From Inquilinus ginsengisoli_A (GTDB lineage: Bacteria; Pseudomonadota; Alphaproteobacteria; DSM-16000; Inquilinaceae), in assembly GCF_031453975.1 (NCBI RefSeq), contig NZ_JAVDPW010000015.1:62001-126000 (forward strand): a stretch of 64,000 bases of DNA, written 5' to 3'. Of the stretch, positions 8,611-17,107 are shown piece by piece; position 1 is the first letter of the stretch, and every line of letters starts with the position of its first letter. The notes beneath the pieces were generated by a model. That model had not been told where the DNA came from, did no database searches, and worked only from the letters and a program-made list of their open reading frames with translations. The translations under genes and the position numbers were made by a program.

Positions 8611-9783
8611 CTACTTCGCGGCCTTGACCGGGTCCTTCACCGCCTCGATGGTCGCGAATTCGACATTGTACAGGGCGCCGTCCTTCTGCTCGACCTTGCG
8701 GACATAGACGTTCTGGACGATGTCGCGGGTGTCGGGGTCGATCGAGATCGGGCCGCGCACGCTGGTCCAGCTCATGCCCTTCATGGCGTCGAGCAGGCCC
8801 TGGCCGTCGGTGGCGCCGCCGGTCTTCTTCAGCGCCTCGTAGATCAGGTGCATGCCGTCATAGCCGCCGACCGCCATGAAGTTCGGCCGCAGCCCGTTGT
8901 TGGCGGCCAGGAACGCGGCGACGAAGGCCTTGTTTTCCGGGCTGTCATGGGCGGCGGAATAGTGGTGGGTGGTGATGGTGCCCAGCGCCACGTCGCCGAT
9001 CCTGTCCAGCTGCTCGTCATCGGTGACGTCGCCGGTCGCGATCAGGCGGATGCCGGACTTGTCCAGCCCGCGCTCGACGAACTGCTTCATGAAGATGGCG
9101 CCGAAGCCGGACGGCACGAACACGAACACCGCATCCGGCTTGGCGTCGGCGACGCGCTGCAGGAACGGCGCGAAATCCGGGTTCTTCAGCGGCACCTGCA
9201 GCTGCTCGGTCACCGTGCCGCCGGCCTTGCCGAAGCGTTCGGCGAAGGCCTTCTGCGCGTCCAGGCCGGGGCCGTAGTCGCTGACCAGCGTGACCACCGT
9301 CTTGATGCCGTTCTGCGCCGCCCAGTCGGCCAGCGGCACCGTCACCTGCGGCAGGGTGAAGCTGGTGCGGACGATGAAGGGCGACGCCTCGGTGGTCGCC
9401 GCGGTGGCGGCGGCCATGATCACCTGCGGCACCTTGGCCTGGGTCGAGATCGGCGCCACGGCGGCGGCCAGCGGGGTCAGGCCGAAGCCGGCCAGCACCG
9501 CCACCTTGTCCTTCACCACCAGCTCCTGCGCCAGGCGCTTGGTGACGTCGGCGACACCGGTGTCGTCCTTGACGATCAGCTCGATGGTCTTGCCGGCGAC
9601 GGTGGCGCCGTTCTGCTGCATGTACAGCCGGGCCGCGGCCTCGATCTCCCGCCCGGTGGAGGCGGAGGGGCCGGTCATCGGCAGGATCAGGCCGATCCTG
9701 ACCGTCTCCTGCGCCAGCGCCGGCAGCGGGGCCAGCAGGATCGCGGCCAGGGCCGCGGCGGTGAGATGGCGTCGACGCATCAT
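8611..9783 (-). CDS. Periplasmic ABC substrate-binding protein (Peripla_BP_6 / LivJK family)
   Basis: It has 390 residues with a Sec signal peptide: MMRRRH, a hydrophobic stretch, then ALAQ/ET at about residues 24-26. The mature start, VRIGLILPMTGPSASTGREI, is the classic leucine/amide-binding-protein opening. The C-terminal part has SWTSVRGPISIDPDTRD, typical of the HAAT group. Encoded just before livH in a leftward operon. Ligand unknown; this family binds branched-chain amino acids, amides, urea, aromatic acids and others. Confidence 0.92.
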   Translation of the reverse strand: MMRRRHLTAAALAAILLAPLPALAQETVRIGLILPMTGPSASTGREIEAAARLYMQQNGATVAGKTIELIVKDDTGVADVTKRLAQELVVKDKVAVLAGFGLTPLAAAVAPISTQAKVPQVIMAAATAATTEASPFIVRTSFTLPQVTVPLADWAAQNGIKTVVTLVSDYGPGLDAQKAFAERFGKAGGTVTEQLQVPLKNPDFAPFLQRVADAKPDAVFVFVPSGFGAIFMKQFVERGLDKSGIRLIATGDVTDDEQLDRIGDVALGTITTHHYSAAHDSPENKAFVAAFLAANNGLRPNFMAVGGYDGMHLIYEALKKTGGATDGQGLLDAMKGMSWTSVRGPISIDPDTRDIVQNVYVRKVEQKDGALYNVEFATIEAVKDPVKAAK

Positions 9784-9828
9784 GGTCCTCCCTGTTCTGG
9801 TGTGTGGCGGGTTTCTCCCGCCGCTGGA

Positions 9829-11160
9829 TCAGTTGTCTTCGATCATGCTCTTGCTGCGGCTGTCCGGCATCAGGATGGCGACGATGAAGGCGATGGCGCA
9901 CAGGGCGGTGACGTACCAGGCGAACCAGCCCTCGATCCCGGCATCCTTCAGCCACAGCGCCACATACTCGGCGCTGCCCCCGAAGACGGCGTTGGCGATG
10001 GCGTAGGACAGGCCGACGCCCAGGGCGCGGCAGCTCATCGGGAACATCTCGGCCTTCACCAGCCCGCTGATCGCCGTGTAGAAGCTGACCGCGGCCAGCC
10101 CGCACAGGATCAGCCCGAAGGCGGCGAAGGGGTTGGTCACCGTGCCGATGGCGCCCAGCAGCGGCACCGTGCTCAGCGTGGTCAGCAGGCCGAAGGCCAG
10201 CATGTTGTTGCGCCGGCCGATGCGGTCGGACAGGGCGCCGAACAGCGGCTGCACCACCATGTAGACGAACAGCACCGCGGTCATCACCAGGCTCACCGTG
10301 CTGGTGGCCATATGGGCGGTGTTGACCAGGTATTTCTGCATGTAGGTGGTGTAGGTGTAGAAGATCAGCGACCCGCCGGCGGTGAAGCCCAGCACCGTCA
10401 TGAAGGCCCGCGGGTGCTGCAGCAGGGCCCGGATGGTGCCGGCATCCTTGGACTTGCGGACGTCCTCCGAACTGGTCTCGATCAGCGACCGGCGCAGATA
10501 CAGCGCGACGACGGCGGCGACCGCCCCGATCACGAAGGGAACGCGCCAGCCCCAGGCCCGGATCTCGTCGCCGGACAGGGTCAGTTCCAGCACCACCACG
10601 ACCAGGCTTGCCAGCAGCTGGCCGCCGATCAGCGTGACGTATTGGAAGGAGGCGAGGAAGCCGCGGTTTCCGCGCGCCGCCACCTCGCTCATATAGGTGG
10701 CGCTGGTGCCGTATTCGCCGCCGACCGACAGCCCCTGCACCAGGCGGGCCAGCAGCAGCAGGACCCCCGCCGCGGTGCCGATGGTGTCGTAGGTCGGCAG
10801 CACCGCGATCGCCAGCGACCCGGCGCACATCATCAGCACCGACAGCACCATCGAGGTGCGGCGGCCGTGCCGGTCGGCGATGCGGCCGAACACCCAGCTG
10901 CCGATCGGCCGCATCAGGAAGCCGACGGCGAAGATGCCCGCGGTGGCCAGCAGCTGGCTGGTGCGGTCGCCCTTGGGGAAGAAGGCGCCGGCGAAATAGA
11001 TCGAGGTGAAGGCGTAGGTGTAGAAGTCGTACCACTCGACCAGGTTGCCGGACGAGCTGCCGACGATGGCGAAGATCCGGCCGCGGGTGCTGAGCGCGGC
11101 GACGGCGGCATTCTGGATCGGTGCCGTCAGCGGCCGGTCTTCGGGGATGGATGCGACCAT
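9829..11160 (-). CDS. MFS transporter, metabolite:H+ symporter (MHS) family
   Basis: Inner-membrane proton symporter, 443 residues, starting at ATG 11160. The MHS signatures are NLVEWYDFYTYAFTSIYFA in TM1, FLMRPIGSWVFGRIADRHGRR (loop 2-3), RLVQGLSVGGEYGTSATYMSE, and the 12-TM pattern. Related proteins carry alpha-ketoglutarate, shikimate, proline/betaine or citrate. It is the first gene of the leftward operon, 45 bases before the binding-protein gene, and faces a divergent IclR gene. Pairing an MHS symporter with a HAAT ABC importer in one operon suggests two uptake routes for related carboxylates (inference). Confidence 0.9.
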   Translation of the reverse strand: MVASIPEDRPLTAPIQNAAVAALSTRGRIFAIVGSSSGNLVEWYDFYTYAFTSIYFAGAFFPKGDRTSQLLATAGIFAVGFLMRPIGSWVFGRIADRHGRRTSMVLSVLMMCAGSLAIAVLPTYDTIGTAAGVLLLLARLVQGLSVGGEYGTSATYMSEVAARGNRGFLASFQYVTLIGGQLLASLVVVVLELTLSGDEIRAWGWRVPFVIGAVAAVVALYLRRSLIETSSEDVRKSKDAGTIRALLQHPRAFMTVLGFTAGGSLIFYTYTTYMQKYLVNTAHMATSTVSLVMTAVLFVYMVVQPLFGALSDRIGRRNNMLAFGLLTTLSTVPLLGAIGTVTNPFAAFGLILCGLAAVSFYTAISGLVKAEMFPMSCRALGVGLSYAIANAVFGGSAEYVALWLKDAGIEGWFAWYVTALCAIAFIVAILMPDSRSKSMIEDN

Positions 11161-11345
11161 GCGGGTGTCCTTCGCCTCGTCACGCCATTGCGGGTCGGGG
11201 CAAGCGCGGGGCCGGGCCATGGCCCGCCGCGGCACAGGTCGCCGGAAGGGTGACGGTCTTCGCCATCCCGGACGCTTCCCCCATCTTTCCTGCGTTTTTT
11301 CTACCCTGCTGTCTTGTGCCGGGGCGTGGATCGGGTCAAGGATCG

Positions 11346-11380
11346 GTTCGCAGAACGGATGCCTTGTTCGCAAAACGAAC
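11346..11380. promoter_or_regulatory. Tandem operator for the adjacent IclR regulator (predicted)
   Basis: Two copies of GTTCGCARAACG start at 11346 and 11366, exactly 20 bases apart (two helical turns). The second copy is also an inverted repeat, GTTCG-CAAAA-CGAAC (11366-11380). It lies 19 bases before the IclR start and about 190 bases before the divergent MHS gene. GTTCG-type half-sites are known for the PcaR/PcaU group of IclR regulators. Confidence 0.65.
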
Positions 11381-11398
11381 AAATGGGGAGGAGCCACT

Positions 11399-12163
11399 CT
11401 GCAGCGAACCGAGCAGGTGCTGTCGTTCCGCAAGGGGCTGGACGTGATCCGCAGCTTCGGCGCGGGGCACCGTCGCCAGACCATCACCGAGGCGGCTTCC
11501 CGCACCGGCCTGACCCGGGCGGCCGCCCGGCGCTTCCTGCTGACCCTGTGCGAGGCCGGCTATGCCCGCAGCGACGGCAAGCATTTCGAGCTGACCCCAG
11601 CGATCCTGACCATTGGCCACAGCTTCCTGTCGGGGATGGGCGAGCTGGAGCGGGTGCGCGACGCGCTGCTGGAGCTGACGCGTCGCCTCGGCGAATCCTC
11701 CTCCGCCGCCATGCTTGACGGCACAGCCATCACCTATGTTGCGCGGTCGCCGGCGCCGCACCGGATCATGACGGTCGGGCTGGGCGTCGGCACCCGCCTG
11801 CCGGCGCATGCCACCTCGATGGGCCAGGCGCTGCTGGCGACGCTGCATCCGCGTGAGCTGGAACGCTATTTCGAGGCGGCGGTGCTGGAGCGGTTCACCG
11901 CGCACACGTTGACGAGCCGGACCGAACTGGCCGCCCGGCTTGCCGAGATCCGCACCCGCGGCTACGCGCTGGTGTCGGAGGAGCTGGAGGCGGGGCTGTG
12001 TTCGATCGCGGTGGCGGTGCCCGGCGGCATCTCGGCCGGCAGCCTGGCGATCAACCTCAGCGCCCCGGCGTCGCGGGTGGGGGCGGTGGAGATGCAGGCC
12101 CGCTTCCTGCCGGCGCTGCAGGAGGCGGCGCGCGCCATCGTCCTGGCAGTGCCTCGGAGCTAA
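11399..12163 (+). CDS. IclR-family transcriptional regulator (PcaR/PobR-like)
   Basis: It has 254 residues. The winged-helix N-domain contains FRKGLDVIRSFG (residues 10-21), TITEAASRTGLTRAAARRFL (28-47) and a wing ending KHFELTPAILTIG. The effector domain (about 80-250) has PAHATSMGQALLA and SEELEAGLCSIAVAV. The protein probably starts at CTG 11399: GGGGAGGAG ends 7 bases upstream, homologues begin at about this point, and there is no ATG or TTG in frame nearby. GTG 11417 is the alternative, with a weaker ribosome site. Divergent from the MHS–Liv–MetE-like operon, which it likely controls. Its stop overlaps the convergent SDR stop. Confidence 0.88.
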   Translation: MQRTEQVLSFRKGLDVIRSFGAGHRRQTITEAASRTGLTRAAARRFLLTLCEAGYARSDGKHFELTPAILTIGHSFLSGMGELERVRDALLELTRRLGESSSAAMLDGTAITYVARSPAPHRIMTVGLGVGTRLPAHATSMGQALLATLHPRELERYFEAAVLERFTAHTLTSRTELAARLAEIRTRGYALVSEELEAGLCSIAVAVPGGISAGSLAINLSAPASRVGAVEMQARFLPALQEAARAIVLAVPRS

Positions 12164-12933
12164 AGCCTGTGCCGGCGGTCCAGCACATGGGCGTAGAGGC
12201 CGCCATCGGCCGGAATGTTGGCACCGCGGATCCAGGCCGAGGCATCGGACAGCAGGAAGCCGACCACGGGGGCGATGTCCTCCGGCCGGCCGGCCCGGTC
12301 CATCACCGCCATGTCCTGTTCGGCCCGGGCACCCAGCGTCGCCACGAAATCCTTCAGAATCGGCGTGTCGACCGGGCCGGGGCTGACGGCGTTCATGCGG
12401 ATGCCGCGGTCGCGCCAGGTCCAGCGGTGCCGCAGGGTCCAGGCGATCAGCGCTTCCTTGGAGAAGAAATAGCTGCGGGCGCCGGCGATGCCGTGGTCCC
12501 GGCAGAACGCCTCCACGTCTTCGAACGCAAGGTCTTGGCTGGCGCGCACGGCCGGCAGCGCCTCGGCCCAGTCCAGCCCGGCCAGCGAGGCCAGGTTCAC
12601 GATGGCGGCGCCGTCGGCCAGATTCGGCACCAGTCGGGTGGTCAGGTGCTTCAGCCCGACGAAGTTGACCCGCAGCACCTCCGCCGCCGGCCGGGTCGGC
12701 GGCAGGCCGGCGATGTTGGCCAGGCCATGGGCGCCGGCGGGCAGCGCCGCGACCAGGGCGTCGATCGACGCGCGGTCGGACAGGTCGGCCGCGAAGAACG
12801 CGTCGACCGGGTCGGCGGGTTGGTGGCGGTCGACCGCGATCACCCGGCCGCCCCAGGCCTGCACCAGCCGGGCCGTCGCGGCGCCGATGCCGGAGGCAGC
12901 ACCCGTGACGATGATGGTCTTGCCGGTCAGCAT
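12160..12933 (-). CDS. SDR-family oxidoreductase (3-alpha-HSD / coniferyl-alcohol dehydrogenase-like)
   Basis: It has 257 residues from ATG 12933. TGAASGIG (residues 9-16) binds the cofactor; the usual NNAG is replaced by NIAG; YFFSK is the Tyr-Lys pair; SPGPVDTP and the end ADGGLYAHVL follow. The short N-terminal half without a long ADVTD segment resembles 3-alpha-hydroxysteroid and coniferyl-alcohol dehydrogenases. It lies 54 bases downstream of the Rieske gene in a leftward operon with HPPD, so a role with an aromatic or side-chain alcohol is plausible. The stop (TAG 12160-12162) interleaves with the IclR stop on the other strand. Confidence 0.82.
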   Translation of the reverse strand: MLTGKTIIVTGAASGIGAATARLVQAWGGRVIAVDRHQPADPVDAFFAADLSDRASIDALVAALPAGAHGLANIAGLPPTRPAAEVLRVNFVGLKHLTTRLVPNLADGAAIVNLASLAGLDWAEALPAVRASQDLAFEDVEAFCRDHGIAGARSYFFSKEALIAWTLRHRWTWRDRGIRMNAVSPGPVDTPILKDFVATLGARAEQDMAVMDRAGRPEDIAPVVGFLLSDASAWIRGANIPADGGLYAHVLDRRHRL

Positions 12934-12987
12934 GCTCGGGGCCCCGTCGCGATCAAGGCCCTTCCATAGCACTCGCGGCCGTCGACC

Positions 12988-13380
12988 TCACCCCATCACG
13001 ATGGCGCCGTTCTCGACCCGGACCGGGATGGCGTCGAGGCCGCAATCGGCGGGGCCGGAGACGGGGCGGCCGTCATCGGCGTCGAACTCGGCGAAGTGGT
13101 TGGAGCAGACCAGGCGGGCACCGTCCTCGCTCAGCAGGCTGCCGCCGCGCCAGCTCAGCGGCAGCCAGTTGTGCGGGCAGGCGTCGAGGAAGGCGCGCAC
13201 CGCGTCGCCGTGGCGGACCAGCAGCATCGAGAACACGCGCCGTCCGCTTCCGAAGGACAGCACGCGGACGCCGGGATCCTCGATCTCGTCCACCCGCCCC
13301 AGCGCGGTGCCGGGCGCCGGGGCCTGCGGGTGCCGGCGCCAGGCCGGCCCCGCCTCCGGCGCGAAGGGGTTGCCGTTCAC
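12988..13380 (-). CDS. Rieske [2Fe-2S] protein, stand-alone
   Basis: Small electron-transfer or assembly protein of 130 residues. The Rieske ligands are C68 and H70 in ACPHNW and C92 and H95 in CSNHFAEF; the rest is a single Rieske domain with no oxygenase partner domain. The start overlaps the HPPD stop by 4 bases, so the two are translationally coupled. Single-domain Rieske proteins next to hppD occur in other proteobacteria; whether this one gives electrons to an oxygenase of tyrosine breakdown or acts elsewhere is unknown. Confidence 0.88.
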   Translation of the reverse strand: MNGNPFAPEAGPAWRRHPQAPAPGTALGRVDEIEDPGVRVLSFGSGRRVFSMLLVRHGDAVRAFLDACPHNWLPLSWRGGSLLSEDGARLVCSNHFAEFDADDGRPVSGPADCGLDAIPVRVENGAIVMG

Positions 13381-14498
13381 GCCGCGTCGCTGTCGGCCGA
13401 CAGCACGCCGCGCCGGATCTGGTCCTCCTCGATGCTCTCGAACAGGGCGCGGAAATTGCCCTCGCCGAAGCCGTCATCGCCCTTGCGCTGGATGAACTCG
13501 AAGAAGATCGGGCCGATCACGGTCTGCGAGAAGATCTGCAGCAGGGTCTTGGTGTAGCCGCCCTCGACCACGCCTTCACCGTCGATCAGGATGCCCAGGT
13601 CGCGCAGCTTTTCCACCGGCTCGCCATGCTTGGGCAGCCGGTCGGCGATCTTCTCGTAATAGGTGTCGGGCGGGGCCGGCATGAAGGCCAGGCCGTTGTC
13701 GGCCAGCTGGCTGACCGAGGCATAGATGTCGCGGCTGCCCATGGCGACATGCTGGATGCCCTCGCCTTTGTATGCCCGCAGATATTCCTCGATCTGGCTC
13801 TTCTCATCCGCGCTTTCGTTGATCGGGATGCGGATCTTGCCGTCCGGGCTGGTCAGGGCGCGCGAGAACAGCCCGGTCATCTTGCCGTTGATGTCGAAGT
13901 AGCGGATCTGCCGGAAGTTGAAGAGCCTGGTGTAGAAGCCGGTCCAGACATCCATCTGGCCGCGATGGACGTTGTGGGTCAGGTGGTCGAGATAGTAGAG
14001 GCCGGCGGCCTCCGGGTGCGGCTCGGCCTCGCCGGTCCACTCGAAGTCGACATCGTAGATCGAGCCCTTGGCGCCATAGCGGTCGACGAAATACAGCAGC
14101 GACCCGCCGATGCCCTCGATCGCCGGGATCTGCAGTTCGCCGGCATTGACCCGGCTCTCGACCGGCTTGGCACCCAGCGCCACCGCGCGCCGGAAGGCGT
14201 GCCCGGCATCGGCGACGCGGAAGGCCATGGCGCAGGCGCAGGGGCCGTGCTTGCGGGCGAAGTCGCTGGCGAAGCTGTCGGGCTCGGCATTGACGATGAA
14301 GTTGATGTCGCCCTGGCGGTACAGCGTCACCCGCTTGGACTTGTGCCGCGCCACCGGGGCGAAGCCCATGGTCTCGAACAGCGCGCCCAGCTTCTCCGGC
14401 TCGGCGGAGGCGTATTCGACGAATTCGAAGCCGTCCGTGCCCATCGGGTTGGCCTCGGTGATCTCGGCCGGCGGCGCGTCGTGCGGATAGGGGCCCAT
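13377..14498 (-). CDS. hppD: 4-Hydroxyphenylpyruvate dioxygenase
   Basis: Fe(II) enzyme that turns 4-hydroxyphenylpyruvate into homogentisate in tyrosine catabolism. It has 373 residues with two vicinal-oxygen-chelate halves. Iron ligands by alignment are H172 in DHLTHNVHRG, H250 in IQHVAM and E334 in FFEFIQRKGDDGFGEGNF. The C-terminal helix ends DQIRRGVL, typical of the family. ATG 14498 has AGGAG six bases before it. First gene of an operon with Rieske and SDR genes. hmgA and maiA, the next steps, are not in this window. Homogentisate can also oxidise to pyomelanin. Confidence 0.96.
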   Translation of the reverse strand: MGPYPHDAPPAEITEANPMGTDGFEFVEYASAEPEKLGALFETMGFAPVARHKSKRVTLYRQGDINFIVNAEPDSFASDFARKHGPCACAMAFRVADAGHAFRRAVALGAKPVESRVNAGELQIPAIEGIGGSLLYFVDRYGAKGSIYDVDFEWTGEAEPHPEAAGLYYLDHLTHNVHRGQMDVWTGFYTRLFNFRQIRYFDINGKMTGLFSRALTSPDGKIRIPINESADEKSQIEEYLRAYKGEGIQHVAMGSRDIYASVSQLADNGLAFMPAPPDTYYEKIADRLPKHGEPVEKLRDLGILIDGEGVVEGGYTKTLLQIFSQTVIGPIFFEFIQRKGDDGFGEGNFRALFESIEEDQIRRGVLSADSDAA

Positions 14499-14660
14499 CG
14501 GGTGCTCCTGGCGTGGCGGATCTTCCAGGATGATACCAGCGCCGACGTGGGCGTTCCGTGCGAAAGCGGGTCGCGCGGCAGGTTGTCCTGCTCGGTTTGC
14601 GCATGGATGGGCAGGTTTTTGCAGGAAGATGGCACAGATGACGAAGCCATCCTTCCCTTA
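14499..14660. other. Upstream region of hppD, part of a 365-base gene-free stretch
   Basis: From 14499 to 14863 there is no gene. This first part should hold the hppD promoter; I see no clear operator palindrome. The second part is a family A repeat (14661-14772), followed by about 90 bases of GC-rich sequence (14773-14863) downstream of the fpr gene, with nothing I can name. Confidence 0.4.
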
Positions 14661-14772
14661 TTGTCATTGCCCGGCTTGACCGGGCAATCCAGGGGCTTTC
14701 GAGAGCGCTGCCTGCCGGCCCCTGGATGCCACCCCTCGGACTTGATCCGGGGCAAGCCGTGGCATGACAATT
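14661..14772. repeat. Dispersed palindromic repeat, family A (copy 3)
   Basis: The longest copy. It begins TTGTCATTGCCCGGCTTGAC, has a central AATCCAGGGGC / GCCCCTGGAT stem pair, and ends GGCATGACAATT. Compared with copy 2 it contains an extra insert (CCTCGGACTTGATCC) in the right arm. It lies between the end of fpr (14864) and the hppD start (14498), at the join of two leftward units. Confidence 0.85.
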
Positions 14773-14863
14773 GAGGGAGGCGGCCCCAAAAAGCATCAGG
14801 GGCCGCCGGATCGCTCCGGCAGCCCCTTGGCATTCCATCGCCGGCGGCAGCGCCGCCCTGCGC

Positions 14864-15637
14864 TTACTTCTCGACGAAGGCCTTCTCGATGACGTAGTGG
14901 CCGGGCTCGCCGTGGTTGCCCTCGCTGAAGCCGCTGCCCTCGAGCATGATCTTGAGGTCGGCCAGCATCTGCGGGCTGCCGCACAGCATCACCCGGTCGT
15001 GCTCGGCTTCCAGCGCCGGCAGGCCGATGTCGGTGAAAAGCTGGCCCGAGGTGATCAGGTCGGTGATCCGGCCGCGGTTGCGGAACGGCTCGCGCGTCAC
15101 GGTCGGGTAGTAGATCAGCTTGCTGCTGATCTCCTCGCCCAGGAACTCGTCCTGCGGCAGGTCCTTGGTGATCAGCTCGCCATAGGCCAGCTCGCTGACC
15201 TGGCGGCAGCCATGCAGCAGCACGACCTTCTCGAAGCGCTCATAGGTCTCGGGGTCGCGGATCAGGCTCATGAACGGCGCCAGGCCGGTGCCGGTGCCCA
15301 TCAGGTACAGGTTGCGGCCGGGCAGCAGGTTGTCCAGCACCAGGGTGCCGGTGGCCTTGCGGCCGACGATGACCGGGTCGCCTTCCTTCAGATGCTGCAG
15401 GCGCGAGGTCAGCGGCCCGTTCTGCACCTTGATCGAGAAGAACTCGAGGCCGTCCTCGTAGTTCGGGCTGACCACGCTATAGGCGCGCAGCAGCGGCTTG
15501 CCCTCGACCTGGATCCCGATCATCGTGAACTGGCCGTTCTTGAACCGGAAGGTCGGGTCGCGCGTGGTCTTGAAGCTGAACAGCGTGTCGGTCCAATGGT
15601 GGACGCTCAGGACCCGCTCTTCGTAGAAATTGCTCAC
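14864..15637 (-). CDS. fpr: Ferredoxin/flavodoxin-NADP+ reductase (Fpr, bacterial subclass I)
   Basis: FAD enzyme that passes electrons between NADP(H) and ferredoxin or flavodoxin. It has 257 residues from GTG 15637. The FAD-binding RAYSVVSP is at residues 51-58, the NADP-binding GTGTGLAPF at about 114-122, MLCGSPQML near residue 223, and the end is AFVEK, matching Azotobacter/Rhodobacter-type FPR length and C-terminus. The GTG start is chosen because family members begin (M/V)SNFYEERV; the upstream extension is out of family. Divergent from the enamidase across a perfect palindrome. It may supply reduced ferredoxin to the 6-hydroxynicotinate-reductase-like enzyme, though Fpr is often a general stress or housekeeping protein. 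Confidence 0.93.
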   Translation of the reverse strand: MSNFYEERVLSVHHWTDTLFSFKTTRDPTFRFKNGQFTMIGIQVEGKPLLRAYSVVSPNYEDGLEFFSIKVQNGPLTSRLQHLKEGDPVIVGRKATGTLVLDNLLPGRNLYLMGTGTGLAPFMSLIRDPETYERFEKVVLLHGCRQVSELAYGELITKDLPQDEFLGEEISSKLIYYPTVTREPFRNRGRITDLITSGQLFTDIGLPALEAEHDRVMLCGSPQMLADLKIMLEGSGFSEGNHGEPGHYVIEKAFVEK

Positions 15638-15789
15638 CGCTCGTGCTCCCTGACGCTCGTGCCCACGCGCAAGGCGCGGACTATGGCCCCGCGCGCGAAG
15701 CGCGGAATGTGACCGACGACCTCGTTCATGTCGATGCCGATACGACTTTTCGGCTGCGACGAATTCGCAAGGCACCCTTGCTTGGGTGA

Positions 15790-15815
15790 TTTATTGTTTG
15801 TATACAAACAATAAA
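15790..15815. promoter_or_regulatory. Perfect 26-bp palindrome with GTATAC centre, candidate GntR-type operator
   Basis: Each 13-base arm is exact; the left arm reads TTTATTGTTTGTA and the axis lies between 15802 and 15803. The core TTGTATACAA fits the T-N-G-T..A-C-N-A pattern of FadR/FCD-type GntR operators. It lies in the 261-base gap between fpr (start 15637, leftward) and the enamidase gene (start 15899, rightward) and is the only AT-rich patch there. A second GTATACAAAC occurs at 28945. Confidence 0.75.
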
Positions 15816-15898
15816 TACGGGCGATCGGCCGTAATGTCAATCGCTCACGACAGGTGAAGGCAGCCCGGCACGGGCGCAGCGATCAAAAGGAACGTCCC

Positions 15899-17098
15899 AT
15901 GGCGCATGACGAGCCGCAGAAGCCGGCCGGCCCGGCCAAGCTGGTGATCCGCAACATCGGCCTGCTGCTGAGCGGCAAGCTGGAGGCGCCGATCCTCGAC
16001 GCCGACACCGTGGTCGCGATCGACGGCCGCATCGCCGCCATCGGGCGCGAGAAGGATGTCGACACCGAAGGCGCCACCACCGTGATCGACGCCCATGGCA
16101 CCACGCTGGCGCCCGGCCTGATCGACAGCCACGTCCACCCTGTCATCGGCGACTGGACGCCGCGGCAGAACCAGATCGGCTGGATCGACAGCAGCCTGCA
16201 TGGCGGCGTCACCACCATGATCTCGGCCGGCGAGGTGCATCTGCCCGGCCGGCCGCGCGACATCGTCGGGCTGAAGGCGCTGGCGATCACGGCGCAGCGC
16301 AGCTTCTCCGCCTTCCGCCCCTCCGGCGTGAAGCTCCATGCCGGCGCGCCGGTGATCGAGCACGAGATGGAGGAGCAGGACTTCAAGGATTTGGCCGATG
16401 CCGGCGTCACCCTCTTGGGCGAGATCGGCCTGGGCGGGGTCAAGGACGGCCCGACCGCCAACCGCATGGTCGGCTGGGCCCGCAAATACGGGATCCAGAG
16501 CACGATCCACACCGGCGGCCCCTCGATCCCCGGTTCCGGCCTGATCGACAAGGACGTGGTGCTGGAGACCGACGCCGACGTCGTCGGCCACATCAATGGC
16601 GGCCACACCGCCCTGCCGGACGGCCAGATCCGCTGCATCTGCGAGGGCTGCAAGCGCGGGCTGGAACTGGTGCATAACGGCAATGAGCGGGCGGCGCTGT
16701 TCACCATGCGCACGGCCAAGGAGATGGGGCAGCTCGACCGCGTCATCCTCGGCACCGACGCGCCGGCCGGCTCCGGCGTGCAGCCCCTGGGCATCCTGCG
16801 CATGGTGTCGATGCTGTCGTCGCTGGGCGGGGTGGCGGCCGAAACCGCCTTCTGCTTCGCCACCGGCAACACCGCGCGGATGCGCAAGCTCGACGCCGGC
16901 ATCATCGAAACCGGCTGGTCGGCCGATTTCGTGTTCCTGGATACGGCGCAGCATTCCGCCGGCACGTCGATGCTGGAAAGCGTGCAGCTGGGCGACCTGC
17001 CGGGCGTCGGCATGACCGTGATCGACGGCGTGGTGCGCAGCCAGCGCAGCCGCAACACCCCGCCGGCGACCCGGGTGCCCGTGGTCGTTAAGGGGTAG
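15899..17098 (+). CDS. Enamidase-like amidohydrolase (1,4,5,6-tetrahydro-6-oxonicotinate hydrolase family)
   Basis: Binuclear-metal amidohydrolase, 399 residues. It resembles Eubacterium barkeri enamidase along its length: DSHVHPVIGDWTPRQ, SSLHGGVTTMISAGEVHLPG, GEIGLGGVKD, IHTGGPSIPGS, GHINGGHTA, GTDAPAGSGVQPLGILR, and the tail SRNTPPATR. Predicted metal ligands are H78, H80, E175, H204, H231 and D287. In E. barkeri the enzyme opens the ring to 2-formylglutarate and ammonia. ATG 15899 is preceded by AAAAGGAA at good spacing. Divergent from fpr, with the palindrome 84 bases before the start. Related amidohydrolases act on other cyclic amides, so the exact substrate is inferred. Confidence 0.82.
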   Translation: MAHDEPQKPAGPAKLVIRNIGLLLSGKLEAPILDADTVVAIDGRIAAIGREKDVDTEGATTVIDAHGTTLAPGLIDSHVHPVIGDWTPRQNQIGWIDSSLHGGVTTMISAGEVHLPGRPRDIVGLKALAITAQRSFSAFRPSGVKLHAGAPVIEHEMEEQDFKDLADAGVTLLGEIGLGGVKDGPTANRMVGWARKYGIQSTIHTGGPSIPGSGLIDKDVVLETDADVVGHINGGHTALPDGQIRCICEGCKRGLELVHNGNERAALFTMRTAKEMGQLDRVILGTDAPAGSGVQPLGILRMVSMLSSLGGVAAETAFCFATGNTARMRKLDAGIIETGWSADFVFLDTAQHSAGTSMLESVQLGDLPGVGMTVIDGVVRSQRSRNTPPATRVPVVVKG

Positions 17099-17107
17099 GG
17101 ACCCCTC

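Noticed and set aside
8578..11253. An 891-codon open frame on the plus strand opposite the binding-protein and MHS genes
   Set aside because: It is Gly/His/Arg/Gln-rich with no domain, and lies wholly antisense to well-supported genes; a GC-rich third-position artefact.
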